From: Zeugodacus cucurbitae | Taxonomy: Eukaryota; Arthropoda; Insecta; Diptera; Tephritidae | Direction: 5' to 3' | Assembly (NCBI RefSeq): GCF_028554725.1 | Contig: NC_071669.1 | Span: 5,471,501-5,535,500 of the forward strand | Length of the DNA stretch: 64,000 bases | Shown: piece after piece, positions 10,500 to 20,325 of the stretch | Numbering within the stretch: the first letter of the stretch is position 1 | Layout of the letters: the number at the start of each line of letters is the position of its first letter | Position numbers and translations under genes: made by a program | The notes under the pieces: generated by a model | The model's input: the letters and a program-made list of their open reading frames with translations, nothing else | Databases searched by the model: none | Told to the model about the DNA's origin: nothing

Positions 10500-13400
10500 C
10501 TCCCCCCCGGTATATCCTGTTGATCAGGGTGTACCAAACTCATCAAATCTAGAACGGCTATTTTGGCAGCTGGTCTCTCAAAGATGCCGCAAGAGGTCTT
10601 CAGAGTAGCGCTTCTGACTTTTCCATCATCACTTTTTCGTACCTGAATCACTCTGCCTTTAGGCCAGCAGTTTCTTGGACTATTGGGGTCAACGATGTAC
10701 CCAATATCACCGATTTGAATAGGCTTTACATCCGAAAACCATTTGGTTCGCCTGGTTATGGTGGGTAGATACTCCAAAATCCAGCGTCTCCAGAATGCAT
10801 CGGCTAGTTGCTGTGATGTTCGCCAGTTACGACGCATTAAAGTGGTCTCAGTAACTGGTTCTGCGATTGGCTTAACACCACTTGAGCTACCTAGCAGGAA
10901 ATGGTTAGGCGTGAGTGCTTCCTCCTCTTCGTGGTCGATGGGGATGTAAGTTAATGGACGAGAGTTAATAGTCATTTCGACCTCCATTAAGACTGCACGA
11001 AGTAGTTCGTCACTTGGACGGTTAGTTGTCAGAATTTGTTTCAGTATCTGCTTTACTGACCGGACCAACCGCTCCCAGGCTCCACCCATGTGGGGCGAAG
11101 CGGGTGGTATAAAACGCCAATTAGTTGCAGAGGTAAACGTCTTCGTTAGAAGATTTTTATCTAACAGTTCAAATGCTGATTTCAACTCCCTTTCAGCACC
11201 TTTGAAGTTTGTACCATTGTCACTCCATATTTCTAAAGGACTCCCTCGGCGGGCCATGAAATTACGTATAGCTAAAATACAGGAGTCGGTTGATAGCGAG
11301 TATGCAATTTCGATGTGAACTGCTCTAGTTGTTAAACAGGTGAACAACACTCCGTATCTTTTCTCTGTACTCCTTTTAACCGTAACCAGGAGTGGGCCGA
11401 AGTAGTCAACGCCTACGTAGGAAAACGGTCGACTAAATGCTGAAGTCCGGGCTGGAGGTAGACAGGCCATCATAGGTGGTCGAGGTTGAGATGATTTGTT
11501 TTTACAATACTGACAATTGCGTCGAATTTTATTGGCCAGTGTGCGAAGTTTTATAATCCAGTAGAATTGCCTTATTTCGTTGATCACTGTTTCCAAGCTG
11601 CCATGATGATACTTTATATGAAAATAATTTATAATTAAATGCGTAACGTGATGATCTGAAGGCAACAATACTTGGTCTGGCCGCCCATGTATCTTAACTC
11701 TACCGTTTATTCGTAAAACTCCGTAGTCATCCAGATAAGGTGATAGTTTGAAAATATTACTAGATTTGTCAATAACCTTTCCGGATTCTAAAGACTTGAT
11801 AGAGTCTTTGAAGCTGTCATGCTGGACTTTTCTCCAAAGACAGCGCTCCGCTTTACGAAAATCTTCACTATTTGGTGCATCACCAATGAATTGATTGTCT
11901 CGAATAACACTTAACCAAATCCGAGAGCAATACATAGTCATAGCGGTTCCACGAAGTAAACGGTTCCAAGTTGAAAATCTTGAAGGTTCTGGTACTACTT
12001 CAAGCTGTTCTAAGGTTGAGTTATGAATGCCGGTAAACTGCGGACGCAGCTCTTCAGTTGAAACACATTGTGCTTCATCAGACATAAACCTCTTTTCATG
12101 CGAGAGGTATAAAAACGGTGGCCCCTTAAACCACCGACTGTCGTTCGAAAAGTCAGGATCACCATTCCATTTGGTAGCTTCATCAGCAACATTTTCTCCA
12201 GTTGGAACCCAGTGCCATTCCTTGACGTCAGTCAACTCTAGGATTTCACTAACTCGGAAGGCTACGAACTGTTTATAACGGCGATGATCGGATTGTAGCC
12301 AAGCTAATACCGTACGTGAATCTGACCAAAAAACGCGTTTATCAATGTGGATAGAGTGCGATTCAATTACATGTTTGGCGAGGCGAGCTCCTAAGAGAGC
12401 TGCTTTCAGTTCTAAACGAGGTATAGATACTAACTTAAGTGGGGCTACTCTTGTTTTACTAGCGACCATTGTACAGTTAATTGTATCGCCGTATGAGTAT
12501 CGAAGATAACACACTGCCGCATAACTGCTTTCGCTTGCATCAACAAATGTATGTAATGTAATTTGAGGAACTCCGTCAATCGTGGTTCTCATGTAGCATC
12601 GTGGGATTCTCAAACTCTCAATTTTTGGAATAAATTTAATCCATTTTAGCCACTTGGTAAATTGGTCATCAGGGATTGGGACATCCCAGTCGCATCCAGC
12701 TCTCCATATCCCTTGTAAGATGACTTTGGCATATGTTACGTAGAATCCAATTAGCCCAAGAGGGTCGTATATAGTCATCACCAGGCTCAAGACCTCACGT
12801 TTAGTAGGTCGCCGTTGACATAGAAATATGTCAGAATTTCTGTACTTAGCGGATACACGAAAGGCGAAATGGTCGCTGGATGTAATCCACCACATGCCTA
12901 AAACCTTCTCAGTAGGCAGCTCATTATTAAGATCGAGAGATAGCGCATCTAATGGATGCTCATTTAGGGTAGTCAGTACTCGACTAGAGTTGGACAAAAA
13001 ATTTCTTATATGAAAGCCCCCTAGCGAATGAATATGCCGAACGTCTTGTGCTAATCTTATAGCTTCTTCTTCAGTATCCACACTCACCAACATATCATCG
13101 ACGTAGTGATTTTCGATTATACACTTTGAAGCATTAGGGTACTCCTGTTTGAATTCTTCACCATTCTTATTTTTGACATATTGTGCGCAGCTTGGTGAAC
13201 ATGTAGCCCCAAAGGTCATCACCGTCATGACAAACGTAGTTGGCTCATTAGCGTTTGGTTCATACCAAAGAAAGCGTTGGAAGTTCTGATCTTTTTTTCG
13301 GACACGAACTTGATGAAACATTTCAGCAATATCGGCAGTGATTGCAATTCGCTTTTGTCGAAACTTAAAGAGCACCTTGTGCAAAGGGGTGGTTAGATCG

Positions 13401-16144
13401 GGACCTTTCAGCAGCATGCTGTTTAGAGATATGCCATTTACCTTAGCAGCTGCGTCCCAGACTAATCGAATCTTTCCTGGTTTGTTGGGGTTGGTTACTG
13501 CAAAAATCGGCAAATACCAGTATTTTTTTACGGCAGCGTCCGATGGCCCTAAACGTCTGATGTACCCCTTCTGCATATAATCGTGAATCTTTTGGTTAAG
13601 AGTTTCAGCCAGTTTGTGGTCGCGTTGCATTTTTGTCCGTAGACATCGGGCCCGAAATAAGGCCATTGGAAGGCTATCGGGTATCTGGATGTCCGGATGC
13701 TTCCACAATAAACTGGTCTCAAAATGACTTCCAATACGAATAGTATGGTTTTGTAATTGCTCCAAAGCAGCCTCGTCCTCCGTAGATATTATGACAACAG
13801 GTTTGGTTGACACACCCAAGTTGTCGAGGCAAATGTACGATTTGGTAATTTCAAGCAGTTCGGCTGTTGCCGAGCAATCACAAATATGGTAGACATGGTG
13901 TATGGTATCAACGTATGGGTCAGGCGTAAGACCTTTCAATGTCCATCCAAGTTTAGATTTTTCTGCAATTGGTTCATTTTCTGCTCCATATAATGATTTT
14001 ATAGGAGATCCTAATGTCGCGTTATTTAAGCCAATAAGCAGTTGCGGAATGGCGTTCGAATAGGATTGCAATGGCAACCCTTCCAAGTGTTTGAAATCGG
14101 ACTGCAATTTGAAAGCGTTAAGCGATTGCGTAGGCAAATGAAGCTTCTTGACGGAGCGAACACCCTTAAGAGCAAATTTCTTATGCCCATTTGGAGCTGA
14201 TATGCTTAGGTCGGCTACGACCGACTCGTTCTCATAACGATGTGTGTCACCAGTCCAACGTAGGCAGAGTGGTTGCGGTGTGCCTCTTACTTTCAGTCGT
14301 TTTAAAAGCTCATCATCGATGAGGGTAAGAGACGAACCATCATCTATGAAAGCGTATGTTGACACTCTACAATGGCCTGAGTGTAAAACTACTGGAAGTA
14401 TTCGAAACAGAGTGCAACTCCCGGTTGAAATATGCGCATTTATATTGGCAGACTGCGCTCTGGATAACACGTTGACGTTTTTTGATGATTTTTCAGCTAC
14501 TGCTTGATTAAGGTTTAAGTTGTGGAGTAGCGGATGATGATTGTGAGTGCATCCATTAACGCTGCAAGGTTTAACGGCAATACATTTATTCGTTGCATGT
14601 TTTCTCAAACATCGATGACATAGTTTCGATTTTCGAACTACTTGCCACCTTTGACTTCGTGGCATTTCCTTGAAAGAGGTACAATTAAAGACTTCACCAC
14701 AGTTTTCATCGCAAACGATACATCTTACCGAATTAAAATGATGATTAACTGTCCCGCGTTTACGCTCTCTTACCGATTCCTTCGGGACGATAACGCAGTT
14801 GGCCCCTTGAGCTAACTGGAATAGCCAATCGCTGAAGTTTTGTAGATTGCATACTGTCAGGGTTCGCTTATGCATGCCCCAGTATGCCGGTAGAAGCCCA
14901 GGTAATTTCGAAACCAACCGCTGTTCAAATTCGGGATTATTCAAATGACTAATCAGGCCAGATACTGACATTGTTGCACAGATGTTTTGCACTTCTACAG
15001 CAAAGTCGACTATAGATTCCAGATGACTCTCTGATGGAGGAGGCAATTCGTAAATTTGTCGTTGCAAAACACTGATGATCAATTCTGGTCGTCCAAATCT
15101 CATTTGAAGCGTAGCCATAATTTGGTTCACGCATGAGGAGTGAAGTAGCAGATTTTTAACTGCCTTCCGCGCTGGACCTTCCAACGCCTGCCGCAGTCGT
15201 AACAGATTCTCTTCGTCAGAGAATCCACAAACATCTGTCGATTGATTATAAGCAGCATAAAACAACGGCCACTCGCTGGGTTTGCCATCATATTTGGGCA
15301 ACTCTTTAGCAAGGCTGTTACGAGACGCCACCTGATCCCTGGTTAGCCGGCGATAAGCTGAGGCTCCAAAAGACAGGCTGTTAGCGTGTCCAGCTGTAGG
15401 CAAAGTTGTATGCGTTGGTTGCGGCGGAGGACATTCCGGAAATAATGTCGAGTTCTGTCGCAACTGTTGCTCTAACGACTGTATCCTGTCCAATAACGAT
15501 TGAAGGATAGGTGCTTGTAGGTTACTTTCACCTCGTTGATCAGATGATGTTCTATTTGGGATATTGTTGTGCTGCGTAGGTCCACTATTACTTACAGAGT
15601 TTGCGATTGAAACGGCTCTATTAAAGGGCGCTACAAATTCTGGAGGTAACTGCAATATTTGTGATGGGAGAGGCGCCTGATCCCTCATCCCGGTTGAGAC
15701 TCTAGGCATTGAGTATTCATCTATGTCATCTTCGAAACCCATTGCGTCTATGCGATCTAGGAAGCTGTGCTGTTCCCTCGGTAAAGCTTCCCGCTGACGT
15801 AGAATTTCACTCTGCTCACGTAGCAACTCAGCCCGGCGACGTAGCCCTTGAGGACCAATAGAATTTGCGGAGTGAACAGGAGTTGCGGGTTGGCTTCCAT
15901 GAAAATGCATTTGTGGGCGTGATACCGTATGCACCCCATCGACACGTGGTGGAGCTCCATACGAGGTGCCCACGTTCAAATTCTCAGCGTGCATCACAGA
16001 GATTCCTTGTTCGGCAGGCCTTTCAGTAGAACTGCTTTCTTCCAAATTACTCACCATTGGGAAGCTTGTAGAAGCAGTGAGACTGGTAGCTCCAGCGAAG
16101 TTAGCTGGTACAGCGGACATCTCAGGATTGTTAGCACGCAACAT
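10466..16144 (-). CDS. BEL/Pao gag-pol polyprotein
   Basis: The 1,892-codon open frame starts at the ATG at 16,144; a GTG four codons upstream is less likely, and a TAA lies in frame before both. Domains in order: Gln/Pro-rich N-terminal region, then a gag-like region (residues about 270-440). A zinc-knuckle region follows with CHRCLRKHATNKC at about 509-521, then an aspartic protease with AFIDDGSS at about 598-605. The reverse transcriptase has the YVDD box at about 1,014, and the Pao-type RNase H has FVDASESS at about 1,200. The integrase has an HH..CQYC zinc-binding motif (about 1,500-1,545) and core residues Asp1580 (VDYFGP), Asp1642 (SDNGTNF) and Glu1691 (AWERLV). A BEL-type C-terminal domain starting GDIGYIVDP follows. 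The last 11 codons and the stop are encoded by the 3' LTR. All catalytic motifs are present and there is no frameshift. No envelope-like frame follows. It makes the particle and enzymes for cytoplasmic reverse transcription and nuclear integration. Confidence 0.96.
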   Translation of the reverse strand: MLRANNPEMSAVPANFAGATSLTASTSFPMVSNLEESSSTERPAEQGISVMHAENLNVGTSYGAPPRVDGVHTVSRPQMHFHGSQPATPVHSANSIGPQGLRRRAELLREQSEILRQREALPREQHSFLDRIDAMGFEDDIDEYSMPRVSTGMRDQAPLPSQILQLPPEFVAPFNRAVSIANSVSNSGPTQHNNIPNRTSSDQRGESNLQAPILQSLLDRIQSLEQQLRQNSTLFPECPPPQPTHTTLPTAGHANSLSFGASAYRRLTRDQVASRNSLAKELPKYDGKPSEWPLFYAAYNQSTDVCGFSDEENLLRLRQALEGPARKAVKNLLLHSSCVNQIMATLQMRFGRPELIISVLQRQIYELPPPSESHLESIVDFAVEVQNICATMSVSGLISHLNNPEFEQRLVSKLPGLLPAYWGMHKRTLTVCNLQNFSDWLFQLAQGANCVIVPKESVRERKRGTVNHHFNSVRCIVCDENCGEVFNCTSFKEMPRSQRWQVVRKSKLCHRCLRKHATNKCIAVKPCSVNGCTHNHHPLLHNLNLNQAVAEKSSKNVNVLSRAQSANINAHISTGSCTLFRILPVVLHSGHCRVSTYAFIDDGSSLTLIDDELLKRLKVRGTPQPLCLRWTGDTHRYENESVVADLSISAPNGHKKFALKGVRSVKKLHLPTQSLNAFKLQSDFKHLEGLPLQSYSNAIPQLLIGLNNATLGSPIKSLYGAENEPIAEKSKLGWTLKGLTPDPYVDTIHHVYHICDCSATAELLEITKSYICLDNLGVSTKPVVIISTEDEAALEQLQNHTIRIGSHFETSLLWKHPDIQIPDSLPMALFRARCLRTKMQRDHKLAETLNQKIHDYMQKGYIRRLGPSDAAVKKYWYLPIFAVTNPNKPGKIRLVWDAAAKVNGISLNSMLLKGPDLTTPLHKVLFKFRQKRIAITADIAEMFHQVRVRKKDQNFQRFLWYEPNANEPTTFVMTVMTFGATCSPSCAQYVKNKNGEEFKQEYPNASKCIIENHYVDDMLVSVDTEEEAIRLAQDVRHIHSLGGFHIRNFLSNSSRVLTTLNEHPLDALSLDLNNELPTEKVLGMWWITSSDHFAFRVSAKYRNSDIFLCQRRPTKREVLSLVMTIYDPLGLIGFYVTYAKVILQGIWRAGCDWDVPIPDDQFTKWLKWIKFIPKIESLRIPRCYMRTTIDGVPQITLHTFVDASESSYAAVCYLRYSYGDTINCTMVASKTRVAPLKLVSIPRLELKAALLGARLAKHVIESHSIHIDKRVFWSDSRTVLAWLQSDHRRYKQFVAFRVSEILELTDVKEWHWVPTGENVADEATKWNGDPDFSNDSRWFKGPPFLYLSHEKRFMSDEAQCVSTEELRPQFTGIHNSTLEQLEVVPEPSRFSTWNRLLRGTAMTMYCSRIWLSVIRDNQFIGDAPNSEDFRKAERCLWRKVQHDSFKDSIKSLESGKVIDKSSNIFKLSPYLDDYGVLRINGRVKIHGRPDQVLLPSDHHVTHLIINYFHIKYHHGSLETVINEIRQFYWIIKLRTLANKIRRNCQYCKNKSSQPRPPMMACLPPARTSAFSRPFSYVGVDYFGPLLVTVKRSTEKRYGVLFTCLTTRAVHIEIAYSLSTDSCILAIRNFMARRGSPLEIWSDNGTNFKGAERELKSAFELLDKNLLTKTFTSATNWRFIPPASPHMGGAWERLVRSVKQILKQILTTNRPSDELLRAVLMEVEMTINSRPLTYIPIDHEEEEALTPNHFLLGSSSGVKPIAEPVTETTLMRRNWRTSQQLADAFWRRWILEYLPTITRRTKWFSDVKPIQIGDIGYIVDPNSPRNCWPKGRVIQVRKSDDGKVRSATLKTSCGIFERPAAKIAVLDLMSLVHPDQQDIPGGSVTNDMAASLT
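10500..10510 (-). other. Polypurine tract of the BEL element
   Basis: On the - strand, CCGGGGGGGAG directly abuts the 3' LTR start TGTTACG. A purine run at this place is the plus-strand DNA primer site of LTR retroelements. It lies inside the coding frame (codons for Gly-Gly-Ser near the C-terminus). Confidence 0.85.
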
Positions 16145-16198
16145 TATAATTTCCACTTCTATGGAATGCGCGATGAGGGTAGAGTAAATTTTTTAAGA
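16145..16198 (-). promoter_or_regulatory. BEL leader with LTR-complementary segment (possible self-priming site)
   Basis: This is the 54-bp leader between the 5' LTR and the ATG. On the + strand it reads GAGGGTAGAG (16,175-16,184) directly joined to TAAATTTTTTAA (16,185-16,196). The LTR carries the inverted counterparts TTAAAAAATTTA (16,310-16,321) and CTCTACCCTC (16,329-16,338), separated by 7 nt. In the element RNA, 22 leader bases starting 2 nt after the LTR can therefore pair with the LTR. No site beginning TGG that could pair with a tRNA CCA end is found at the usual place. The arrangement recalls Tf1-type self-priming; that function is inference. Confidence 0.55.
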
Positions 16199-16548
16199 TG
16201 TAAAAAAATATAAAGAATTTTTTGCAATTCGAACTAAAACGCTAGTTTTGAATTAATTTATATTAATTTATTATTTTAATTTAAATTAATTAACAATTAG
16301 TTCTGAGAATTAAAAAATTTACTTTACACTCTACCCTCTAATGCGATAATGCCGATCTGTTAGCAACGGCTCCCGCTTTTGCCTATTTATTCCTTCTTTG
16401 CTAACTGATCTTCTGATTGCCCCCGTTTCTCCAAATCGACCAATCAAAATTCGCCACGATAGCATGTAATTAGGACATACGTAAGTAATTAGGAAAAAAC
16501 GTAACTAATTAGGATTACGTTAATGATGCTGCCATATCGTTCGTAACA
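16199..16548 (-). repeat. BEL 5' LTR (350 bp), promoter LTR
   Basis: On the - strand it begins TGTTACGAAC at 16,548 and ends TTTTTTACA at 16,199. AATAAATAGG (16,382-16,391, - strand) is a plausible TATA-like box, which would put transcription start near 16,360. An AATAAA signal lies further on in the LTR. If that start is right, the LTR segment complementary to the leader lies near the 5' end of the RNA. Confidence 0.95.
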
Positions 16549-16900
16549 AGTGGTCTTACGCCTCCAGGTATGCTACGTTTTAAACCAATTCTATTCATTG
16601 CTGTCGAAAAATGCTTCAAATTGAATTTATTTTGATTGCATAACGTATACAGAGCTCTCAAGCTGACATCTCACGCCATTTTCTTAATACAAGTGAGCAT
16701 ACGCCTTAAAGTATGCAACATTTTGTTCAACTTATATTAATAAGAGTGACTGCAGATATAATCAGCAGATGTCGCTACAGTCGAAGAATGTTGCAAATCC
16801 AATCTATATAAAATTTCCAGATGTTCTTAAGCCTGATTTCACACCATTTTGTTAATAAAAGTGGCCGTACGCCGCAAAGTATGCTACGTTTTGGTCATCT
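16549..16900 (+). repeat. Tandem repeat units with ACGCC...GTATGC motif
   Basis: Following the AGTGG duplication (16,549-16,553), motif copies lie at 16,558-16,577 (ACGCCTCCAGGTATGCTACG), 16,697-16,716 (GCATACGCCTTAAAGTATGC, with a perfect 6-bp inverted repeat GCATAC/GTATGC) and 16,869-16,888 (ACGCCGCAAAGTATGCTACG). Spacing is about 140 and 170 bp. Flanking sequence is also shared: CATTTT(C/G)TTAATA before the motif and ATGTTGCAAAT- or TGCTTCAAAT-type words between. The first unit is completed by sequence to the left of the BEL element at 10,020-10,138. Confidence 0.75.
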
Positions 16901-18302
16901 TCAATTTACAGTGACAGTTGGTCAACAACTGCTGCCTGCTTAATGTTATTTGGTATCTCTGCTCTTTTAGCATGTTTATACGCCGCCAGCCATCAACTCA
17001 ACAGCGTTAATTAAACTTGAGTAAATAAAATTACTCATCCGCCATGGTGTACTTTTTTTCTCATTTAAGCGCTGCGCTTGATTTGTCACTTATTTCTTTG
17101 TAGACTTGTTGGCATTTGTAATACAGTTTTTTTCTAATTTCTTCAGCTAACTGGTTATACAAATACTACTTCAGTTGCTTTAGTGGAGATACTGAGCATC
17201 TTCTAAGTAGAACTCACACCTTCTTGTGGTCATTGCTTGGTTGTAGCTAGCAATAAATGTATTTGGCTTTTATTACTAGTGCCGGTCAGACTAACTACTC
17301 TGCTGTGTTGGCACGTGATTTCTGCAGCGCCACGTAAACACGATTTGAAGGTAATTAAGCTCATTAACGCGCACATACACACAGCTCTACTTTATAAACA
17401 CAAGCATGTATCTAACTAAAGTAGCTAAACTTGATCTTGTGACTTTTCTTCTTCTACCACTATGCACCGCATTTAGCCGCTAAATACTTTGCTGCCAACA
17501 AACCAACCAGTGTTTGATCTGCCAAATGTTTGAACGTGGTCAGTGTCAGCGGCTTTTCTGCGCGCGAAAGTTTGCTGGCAAACTTTTTTTTTGCACTCAA
17601 CGGGTGTTGCAACCAATTTTAGACTTCATGCACATTTATACACACTCGCTCTTGAGTGCAAGCTCCTTGCTTAATGCCAATTTTGTCTTGTCTCGCTGCT
17701 TAGCTTTGCTCGCCTTGGCTGAAAATTGCAAAACGCGTGCGGAATTGTCAATTAATTTTAATTTCAAGTCAACACCTTGACCAAAATGTGTAATTAGCAG
17801 CGATTTTTTTATTGTAGTCAGTTCTTAGTATTGGTAGGTGTTCTATTCATTTAGAATTACATATATTGTCTTTGCTTATGTGTCTGTGTTGTTTTGAGCA
17901 CAGCTTGGCTTTACAATTAAAAGTTAATAGTCAAGCGCAATTATACAGTTAGTCACTGTTGCTTTAGTATAATTGTCACGTACTGCCGGGTAAACGTACT
18001 GTGGTTGAAATTGGTACGTGATTAGAGATATTTTATAGTTATAAAGAGTTAGGTTCACTATCAAATCTCCCAGGCTACTATATATCTGCACTTCATGAAA
18101 GGCTTAACAATTTTCAGAGACTAAATAAAGCTTAAGCTTGATGTCTCAAGAGCAACTTATGGCATTCGAGAATTGATAAAATATTATAAATAAAGAATGT
18201 TTCATAGGTTAAATATGAAAATTAAAAAAAAAAATTGAATTTTTAAAATTTTTATTATATTTTTTTTTATAAGTTGGACCTAAAAGTCATAGCTATTAAT
18301 AA
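16901..18302. other. Non-coding stretch, one diverged motif copy
   Basis: No gene recognised. ATTACTCATCCGCCATGG at 17,030-17,047 is a diverged reverse copy of the dispersed GGCGTATGAGTAAC motif. Open frames at 17,237-17,419 and 17,514-17,780 lack domains. Confidence 0.45.
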
Positions 18303-19934
18303 CTAGCAGACCCGGCCACACGTTTGTGGCTAAGGTATACATACATTAAATTAGTAAATCTTTCAATGCAGAGAAAAAATTCTTACGTATAAAGACGAAA
18401 ACGTCATAGCCAGTAAATTTGAAAATGATTAATATAGATTATTGTATATCTGTGTTAAGCGTAATCATAATTTGCAAAACTTTGATTTTTAATCGTATAT
18501 TGGAGAAAGTAACAAATGACCAAATTTCATAGTTGGCTTTATCTTGGCTTTAGTGACGATATTGATTACCTTTTTCACAGCCAGTCTTGTTCTTTAGCAA
18601 AGTTTGATGTTGATTTATGTTACGCAGCATGATGACAACTCACACTACTTTTAATTGCAAGTGAGTGGGGATATTCCCGCAATTTAAAATAGTCTGTGGG
18701 ATAATTGAATACGTCATCCTGTGTCAACTCTTCTTTAACGAAATTCTAAATTGTCGCATTAAGATCAAAGAAATCCTTGTTCATTTATGTTTATTATATT
18801 ATGGTTTCATGTCAGGAAAAACACGATGAATAAGCTCCCCTTTCGAGGCCCTGAAGTGACAGAAATTCGTTAAAAATGTTATTAATCCATCGACGTGTCA
18901 ACTGTGTCGCTACCATTTTCAACTATTTCTACAATCGCAGTATGATATTGTTGGGAAAACACTCCTATGTTATTTGTTGATTGGCGATTCTTTATGTGTC
19001 GCCACAAATTAGATGATTTTAGGAATGTGATTAGTTCGTCAGCAACAGTTGATCCAGGAATAATCTGGCGAAAATCACCTGCCAACAGAATCATGGCTTC
19101 ACCAAAAATATTTTCGTTGTCGCGTAAATCTTTTAAAGTCCTGTGCAGTACCCCCAGCGACTTGAATATCTGGAAAATCTTCTTTATAGCTCTTTTTTTT
19201 GGCGATTTTGCAGACTGGTGTTTCGTTGATTTGCAATTTAGGAGTAATTTCAATGCCGAATTGCAGTTTGTCTACCTACTAACAGGTGCCAAGTTGCCCC
19301 TATTCCCAAAATGAGTGAAATCGGTTCAGGAATTACCTCAACCCTCATGTACTATATATGCTGATTTTAGTTATTCTATTAGACTTTATTTCAAATTGTG
19401 TTTAATAAAATTACATCAATAAATTGCGAGAGTATAAAATGTTCGGTTGCCTTTCATACTTGTTACAAATTGTTTTGGGCTATCGACACAGCCTTATACA
19501 ATTGAACAATAATAAAAATATTTTAACAAAGCAACAATGACAACTTTCAAAATATTATTATTATTTTTTTTATAATTTTGTTGTCAATTCAAATAAAATC
19601 ATCTTCATGTTATCTTCCTCACAATTTTTCGATATATGTATATGTACTTATTTTCTAATCCTTCCCTGGCCTTCTATAAATATTTCAAAACTAAAATTAG
19701 CCAGATCGGTTTGGCCCTTCTCGACTTTTTTCGATACTAACGACACAAATTGTTTGTATGGGTGATTAGAAAATTGTGGATTTAAGACTTTTTCAGTCAA
19801 TTTTTCTAATTTTCTCGTAGAACCATCCCGGTACCTCTAAAAACAATCTAAACAAAGAATTTGCGAAATCGGTTCAGCGGTTCTCGAGTTATGCGCTTAG
19901 CAACACATTTTGCGATTAATTTTTATATTATAGA
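18303..19934 (-). mobile_element. Decayed Helitron with intact ends
   Basis: Read on the - strand, the element begins TCTATAATATAAAAATTAAT at 19,934 and ends GGGTCTGCTAG at 18,303. Eight bases before the terminal CTAG lies a hairpin, GCCACA-AACG-TGTGGC. It sits between host A (5') and host T (3'), as Helitrons do, with no target duplication. A 5' TC, a 3' hairpin and a CTRR end are the diagnostic set. The 1.6-kb interior holds a helicase fragment only. The terminal sequences are of a type I recognise as common in fly genomes. Confidence 0.87.
18882..19253 (-). pseudogene. PIF1-type helicase fragment of the Helitron
   Basis: A 123-residue open frame containing LLAGDFRQIIPGSTVADE, the Walker B-like GDFRQ segment of the PIF1/Helitron helicase family. 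KSSNLWRHIK, also typical of Helitron helicases, follows. The nucleotide-binding Walker A loop and the Rep nuclease domain are absent, and the C-terminal part ends in unrelated sequence. This is the residue of a Rep/Hel gene after internal deletion and cannot mobilise the element by itself. Confidence 0.85.
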
Positions 19935-20325
19935 TGTTGTACCAATTCATACAAATTACCTACCCATACACAACAAATACAAATAAATAAATACTTCAAC
20001 AAGTAAGGAAAGGCTAAGTTCGGGTGCAAACGAACATTATATACTCTCGCAATATATTGCCATAGTTTTATTAAAATGACACACAATTTTACACATATAT
20101 TCGGCATAAAGTCCAATAGAATAACGAAATTCATCATATATACCTCAGTCAAATAATTATATGTGCGTGAACTTTTTGCAAAAAAAACTAAAGATTACAA
20201 AATTGCAAAACATTTCTGAGTATGCAGGTTTGTTATTATTAATGTATACGATATAAAAAACAAAAAATTAACAAATTTCAAAATATTTTTTAAACTATAA
20301 AACAAAATTGAAGTTTAGGCTAATG

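Larger units (their letters stand above)
10139..16548 (-). mobile_element. Complete BEL/Pao LTR retrotransposon
   Basis: A 6.4-kb element on the - strand. It has LTRs of 361 bp (10,139-10,499, 3') and 350 bp (16,199-16,548, 5'), both of the form TGTTACG...TTTACA on the - strand, and is flanked by AGTGG duplications. Internally there is one uninterrupted gag-pol frame, a very short leader (54 bp to the first ATG) and a G-rich polypurine tract touching the 3' LTR. The LTRs are identical over 350 aligned bases apart from one 11-bp indel, which points to very recent insertion; with the intact frame, the copy could be active. I see no conventional tRNA primer-binding site starting TGG next to the 5' LTR. 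Confidence 0.97.

Noticed and set aside
16154..16156. GTG as start of the BEL polyprotein
   Set aside because: The ATG four codons later is the first methionine and gives a normal start; GTG starts are not expected here.
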